Shown here: one piece after another, positions 7,639-11,330 of the stretch | Layout of the letters: each line of letters opens with the position of its first letter | Position numbering within the stretch: the first letter of the stretch is position 1 | Origin: Isohypsibius dastychi | Taxonomy: Eukaryota; Tardigrada; Eutardigrada; Parachela; Isohypsibiidae | Length of the DNA: 11,330 nucleotides | Reading direction: 5' to 3' | Assembly: GCA_034696485.1 (NCBI GenBank) | Contig: JAQIWT010001324.1 | Coordinates: 1-11,330, forward strand | Notes under the pieces: generated by a model | What the model saw: only the letters and a program-made list of their open reading frames with translations | Databases searched by the model: none | What the model was told of the DNA's origin: nothing | Translations under genes and position numbers: made by a program

Positions 7639-7844
7639 GTAAGTTCTCTCCGCTGATATTGCACCGGTGACCATAAATAATTTACCGGTAGGTTCGTGGT
7701 TATCGATTAGTTTGCGTACGGGATCCAAGCGCACATTCTGAATGTTACCGTACCGTAAGTGTGTCTTGAAAATTGATTAAGAATTTGAAATATGTTTTGA
7801 GTAGTCCGAGCATAAAGTGAACGAATGATCAGATATTTTTTTAG
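7639..7844 (+). other. Probable 5'UTR intron of DYNC2I1
   Basis: The donor CAAG|GTAAGT is close to ideal and the acceptor is ATTTTTTTAG ending at 7844. After splicing, an 8-codon upstream ORF starting at ATG 7629 would run across the junction and stop at TAA 7859-7861, only 12 nt before the DYNC2I1 ATG. The in-frame TAA also shows that coding sequence cannot continue upstream through this acceptor. Confidence 0.5.
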
Positions 7845-7873
7845 TGAATTTGTGGTTATAATTGCCTTGGTCA

Positions 7874-10423
7874 ATGGATTACGAGGATGATTTCGACCAA
7901 CCCGAAGAAGCTTCGGTCGGAGAGGCTGTTCAATCATCACAAATTCCTGGAGATCGGACGTATATAATTCATCCTGAATCCTTCAACTTTCGATCAGGGA
8001 ATGCGGGCACTCGATCGGTATGTCTGTTAAATCTGTATGTATGAATGTATGCTAAATCTGGATGATATGGTTGGTTAACGTCACTTAAGTTCATGAGTTT
8101 TTGGACCCATTTGGACTCAGAATCTATAGAATTTCCTCACCGTAAGCTAGTTTAAGCACGAAGATAAACTTTTGTTGAAAACGTTTCCCTTGTTCTTGCG
8201 GTCAAGATCTCGTTTTCTGGGTTCGCAGTTAGTCACTCTTTCAAACGATAGGGGAATTTTGCAAAACAAAAGCGTTTTTTGTGAATTTCTTTCCGGTGCT
8301 TTTTTTAATCATGAGAAAAGGTAAAGTCTGCCCGCACGGTATGACGGTCCGGGTTCTGAAACTGTTCTTCAGGGAGTTCTTTGTTTACAGACCGCAACCG
8401 ACACCGGTGATTTAGTTTCTTCGACCGAAGTCCAGACGGATGAGGTCACTAAAGTACCAGCAGCAACACAGAAGCCTTTGTCAGACAACAGCAATGAACA
8501 ACAGTGGACATCGCACAGCGTTTCCAATCACCGGCGAGATCCAGTCAGAGCCCCACTGAAGAATTTCGTTAGGTCCTCGGTGAACTTGATTATAAGCATG
8601 TGGGACGAGGAAAAATACTGGAGGGCGCTGCATGAGAGAAAAACTGTCAAAAGCGCAAACCAGACTCTGATTAACACCGTCGAACTGCTATCCATGAAAA
8701 GCATTCCTGGCATTAGTAATGCAAAATACGCATCGTGTGGCGCCGACGTCAATAAACCCATCTTTGTTTTATGCCACGAGCTCGGGAATGCCGGAGCATC
8801 GAGATTTGCCGGTAGGAAGTTATTGGTAATCGGCTCGCTGTTTTGGCATGTTTAAGTAAAAAGTCTTTATTCTTTTGCAAAAAGTATTGGTTCTTGAAAG
8901 GATCTTTTTAAAATTTAATGACAGAAATTTATTTTAACAAAACAGTACGGTATAAATTTTGTAAAATGCTTAGTTCTATTTTTTTTTGAAGTAATTTGAT
9001 TTTGTGGATAAGGATTTTTTTAATTTCCCGATGATCGGTTGTGGAAGATATTTTATTTTGATGCTTTTTGCTTTGTTGTCAGGTTTGATCACTGTTTGGA
9101 ATGCTTTTTCCACTGACCAGCCAACCTGCGTTCTCGGAACATACGAAACTCCCACCTGCGCGATTATTTGCGAATGTGAGGACAATGTCATCATAGCTGG
9201 TCATCGCGACGGAAGTGTTTCCTGTTGGGATCTAACAGAATTGTCCTCATTTGAGAAAACGGCGTTAGTCTCGAAGGAATCTTGGTCCGGCATTTCCATC
9301 CAAACTCCCAATTTCGTTAGCTGCGGTGACTATCAGAATAGCCATTTGCGTCCTATTGTGGACATGTGCCTTATCCCTGACACCGAAAGCAATGGTTGGT
9401 TTTGACAGTGCGCTAAAAAAATTAAAATGAAATTTGACTGAACGGTACGTCTTTCGATTAAGAAAAAATACTTACAGGCAGTCTTTGTTTATTAAGATTA
9501 TTAAATATTCAACAAGAAGTTATTTTATTGTTTCCCACAGGTTCAAAACGGAAGCGTTTTTCTTTCATGTCTTTGGACGACGGGGGTGAGCTGTTCTTAT
9601 GGAAAGTTTCACGGAAAGAGTCAGAAGCCTGGACAAATGATTTGTTTCTGGGGATCGCTCCAGGAAGCAATATTGCACTCAGCCGCACCAGAAAATTTGC
9701 GCTCCTTTCTGTGGATCCTGGAATTGAATGGATTGAGAGTAATCCGGGAAGCACGATGACAGTTCTGGCTGGTGGCTGCAAAGTTCAACGTGTTCATGTG
9801 AACGGAGTGGAAAGTTTGCCAGTCTGTTATTCAGGTTGGTTTTAATGGTCAAAATTGAATTTCATCAATATTTTTATTCAAAAACTACCTGGTTAATTAA
9901 TATTAACCATATAGATTTGTGTTTAATAGCCGTTCTTGCAGTTCCAAGCATCGCGCTCGCAGATGCCGGAAAGGTCACCGTTACATTTTCGCCTTTCCAC
10001 CCCTCTTATTTTCTGATGACCGGAAACGAAGCTCGGATTTGCTTGTTTCACCAGCAAACTTCAAAGCCAATCTGCAGCTGGAACATAACAGTCAAAGAAA
10101 GAGTTCTGACACTATTTTGGTCGCACAGGAACCCATGGAATTTCTTCGCCGTCCATGAGAACGGCGGGGTGACGCGGTTTACCATTAACAACGATATTCT
10201 GCAGTTGCCGGTCCTCCACACTGAAGCTGCGCACAAATCGCTTTCGAATATAAAATGGGAGAAAGCTGTCAACGTAGGATATCATATTCTTCTGTTAAGT
10301 CCAAGTTCAGTTCCGGCTCTCCTGACCATCAACGAACTTCTCGATGAACCAACACCGATTCAGTTAACACAGAACCCGTTTTCTTTATTTGATTCTCAAC
10401 ATGTTCGCGAAACACCAAAGTGA
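7874..10423 (+). CDS. DYNC2I1: Cytoplasmic dynein 2 intermediate chain 1 (WDR60)
   Basis: WDR60 is a WD-repeat intermediate chain of dynein-2, the motor for retrograde intraflagellar transport in cilia. Coding exons are 7874-8017, 8391-8811, 9083-9394, 9541-9834 and 9942-10423, giving 550 aa. The start MDYEDDFDQ resembles the acidic DYEDDF stretch that sits several hundred residues into human WDR60. YIIHPESFNF and EVQTDEVTK match the light-chain-binding stretch (DMYIRNFG, DIQTEEIET). The WD domain follows: GLITVWN (189-195), HRDGSVSCWD (229-238), GGELFLWKV (about 307-315), VTFSPFHPSYFLMTGNEARI, and a weak last blade. Human WDR60 is about 1066 aa; the Lys/Arg/Glu-rich N-terminal half is absent here. 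An in-frame TAA at 7859 blocks direct upstream extension. Introns 3 and 4 share the unusual donor GTTGGTTTT. The family call rests on the order of weakly conserved motifs, so WDR34 or another dynein chain is a minor alternative. Confidence 0.86.
8018..8390 (+). other. DYNC2I1 intron 1, longest in the window
   Basis: This 373 bp intron starts GTATGT and ends TTTGTTTACAG; joining TRS to TATDTG keeps the frame. Nothing coding or structural was recognised inside it. A T-run with several GTAAA/GTAAG-like sites lies in its second half, so a small skipped exon cannot be excluded by eye. Confidence 0.65.
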
Positions 10424-11016
10424 CAATCTCTTTGAGCAAAGAAGCAATCTGCCTTGTCAAAAAGTTGCGAATTACTACACCATCATCGCGGAATATCAGA
10501 ATTGATCATAAAGCACGAATGCTCAGTTTCCGGTTGATCTGATGCACCAGATTTACAGATGTACGACGGTTATGACTGAGAATATTAAACCACGTACAGG
10601 ATAAGAGTTTGTATTCGTCTCATCCTTGTTGTGTCACGCGTAATAGGCTCCTGAATACTACTTTGTATCATATGCGGTTTCGCATTCGGAAGGTCAACAA
10701 CAAATGAACCCCCCCCCCCTTCAGGGTCTGACTGTCATGGGCTAACAATTCGGATTTATAGAGTTTTGTTTGCGTATTCATGATCTCGTATTTCCGGCTT
10801 CCTTCTTTTCTTTATCCGGAAATCATCTCCTAAGCTTGCCAATCGTGACATACTGATTGTACTATATCCGAAAGTGTTGTCTTTGCCCTCACTTTGAACT
10901 TGGAACAGTTGCCGCCCGAATATCTTAAAACTAAATGCGAGCAAGACCAAGGAGCGGAAATGGGCTGTCCTTCATGTTGACATAACTGGAAGTCGTCGCC
11001 GTGGTGAGAGGCCCAG
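10424..11016. other. Intergenic region downstream of DYNC2I1
   Basis: About 590 bp without a gene I can support. It presumably holds the DYNC2I1 3'UTR; an ATTAAA at 10584-10589 is a weak polyadenylation candidate. It also holds an 11-C run (10709-10719) followed by TTCAG, and a small perfect hairpin ATGCG-GTTT-CGCAT around 10671-10684. Minus-strand ORFs at 10756-10950 and 10830-11078 overlap here but show no recognisable family. Upstream exons of the next gene may lie within it. Confidence 0.5.
10709..10719 (+). repeat. Poly-C tract of 11 followed by TTCAG
   Basis: The run resembles the two tracts at 4224-4265 and, like the second of those, is followed by CTTCA. With the TTCAG it also looks like a polypyrimidine tract plus 3' splice acceptor, but I found no open exon after it that joins to anything. 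Confidence 0.7.
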
Positions 11017-11330
11017 ATGCATGTATGTTGGAGGAAAACAAGTTTTAGCAATGGTATGATAACCGAGCTATTCATCATTATACATAATTTTCACGCTTCT
11101 TCTGTTTCGTTCTGATTTTGTTGTGGTTTTTTCGTATTCATCTTGCCGTCTGAAATGTCGGTTTATCTTTCAGCTGCCCTCTCGAAGTTGCTCACAAGAA
11201 TGCAACGGTTTTCCGGTGGCTCTTCTAATTATGGATGGGATGCAAACGATTTGGACAGACTCAGGAGGCTTTCGATTCAACCTCATAAAACGCGATTTGG
11301 AATCGGGAGTGCTTTGCTGGTGACCGGCGG
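11017..11330 (+). CDS. Possible 5' exons of an unidentified gene, 3'-partial
   Basis: An ATG at 11017 opens 12 codons plus one base, ending at a GTATGA donor (11054). A T-rich acceptor TATCTTTCAG ends at 11173, and the next exon (11174-11330) is then open to the right edge in the matching phase. The conceptual peptide starts MHVCWRKTSFSN and continues ALSKLLTRMQRFSGG, GWDANDLDRLRRLSIQPHK and RFGIGSALLVTG. The charged Leu/Arg-rich stretch followed by a small hydrophobic segment could lead into a membrane helix or a nucleotide-binding fold, but I recognise no family. The alternative frame of the second exon (LPSRSCSQECNGF...) ends in TGA near 11320. The first exon is the weakest part; the real start may be further upstream. 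Confidence 0.35.

Larger units (their letters stand above)
7233..7873. promoter_or_regulatory. Divergent 5' region between the peflin-like gene and DYNC2I1
   Basis: The 641 bp between the two head-to-head ATGs must contain both promoters. On plus it shows two 39-codon ORFs (7261-7380 and 7459-7578), an 11-bp tandem repeat, and a near-perfect donor CAAG|GTAAGT at 7639 that pairs with a T-run acceptor ending at 7844. I read the right half as 5'UTR of DYNC2I1 split by an intron. No convincing TATA box was seen. Confidence 0.45.

Noticed and set aside
10756-11078. Overlapping minus-strand open frames upstream of the last gene
   Set aside because: No family match, no supporting splice structure, and length within chance expectation.
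1-11330. A novel multi-gene functional system or operon
   Set aside because: The genes are unrelated conserved animal genes in alternating orientation; nothing links their functions.

Overview
The window is eukaryotic, from a compact animal genome. Five recognisable animal protein-coding genes are split by many short introns (mostly about 48-180 bp, the longest about 370 bp), and almost all obey GT..AG with T-rich acceptors. GC content looks moderate. Small introns, strong ttttcag-type acceptors and tight packing suggest a small-genome invertebrate, and I favour a nematode-like ecdysozoan. That placement rests on style rather than a diagnostic marker, so it is weak. No prokaryotic, viral, CRISPR, tRNA, rRNA or intact transposon feature was recognised.

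Layout, left to right. (1) 1-1953 (+): the 3' two-thirds of an SGLT-type sodium/sugar cotransporter (SLC5A family), nine exons, 5' end outside the window. (2) 2016-4092 (-): a complete ten-exon RluD-family pseudouridine synthase closest to mitochondrial RPUSD4, with a long charged N-terminal extension; it converges on gene 1 with only 62 bp between the stop codons. (3) 4368-5430 (+): MED6, the Mediator head subunit, four exons, divergent from gene 2 across a 275 bp spacer holding two poly-C tracts. (4) 5783-7232 (-): a peflin-like penta-EF-hand protein, seven exons, with an apparent N-myristoylation signal and a long low-complexity N-terminus. (5) 7874-10423 (+): WDR60/DYNC2I1, the dynein-2 intermediate chain, five coding exons, shortened at the N-terminus, probably with a 5'UTR intron. 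(6) 11017 to the right edge (+): a possible first two exons of an unidentified gene.

The genes do not form a pathway. They are unrelated housekeeping or transport genes in alternating orientation (+ - + - +), which gives two convergent 3' junctions and two divergent promoters. Every exon boundary given here was placed by hand from splice consensus, reading-frame phase and remembered family alignments, and each coding model closes in frame. I found no convincing new biological system. The points worth a second look are splicing details (a 48-bp stop-free 3n intron, duplicated splice motifs in another intron, a weak donor beating a stronger neighbour, a repeated non-consensus donor), unusual N-termini, and poly-C tracts.
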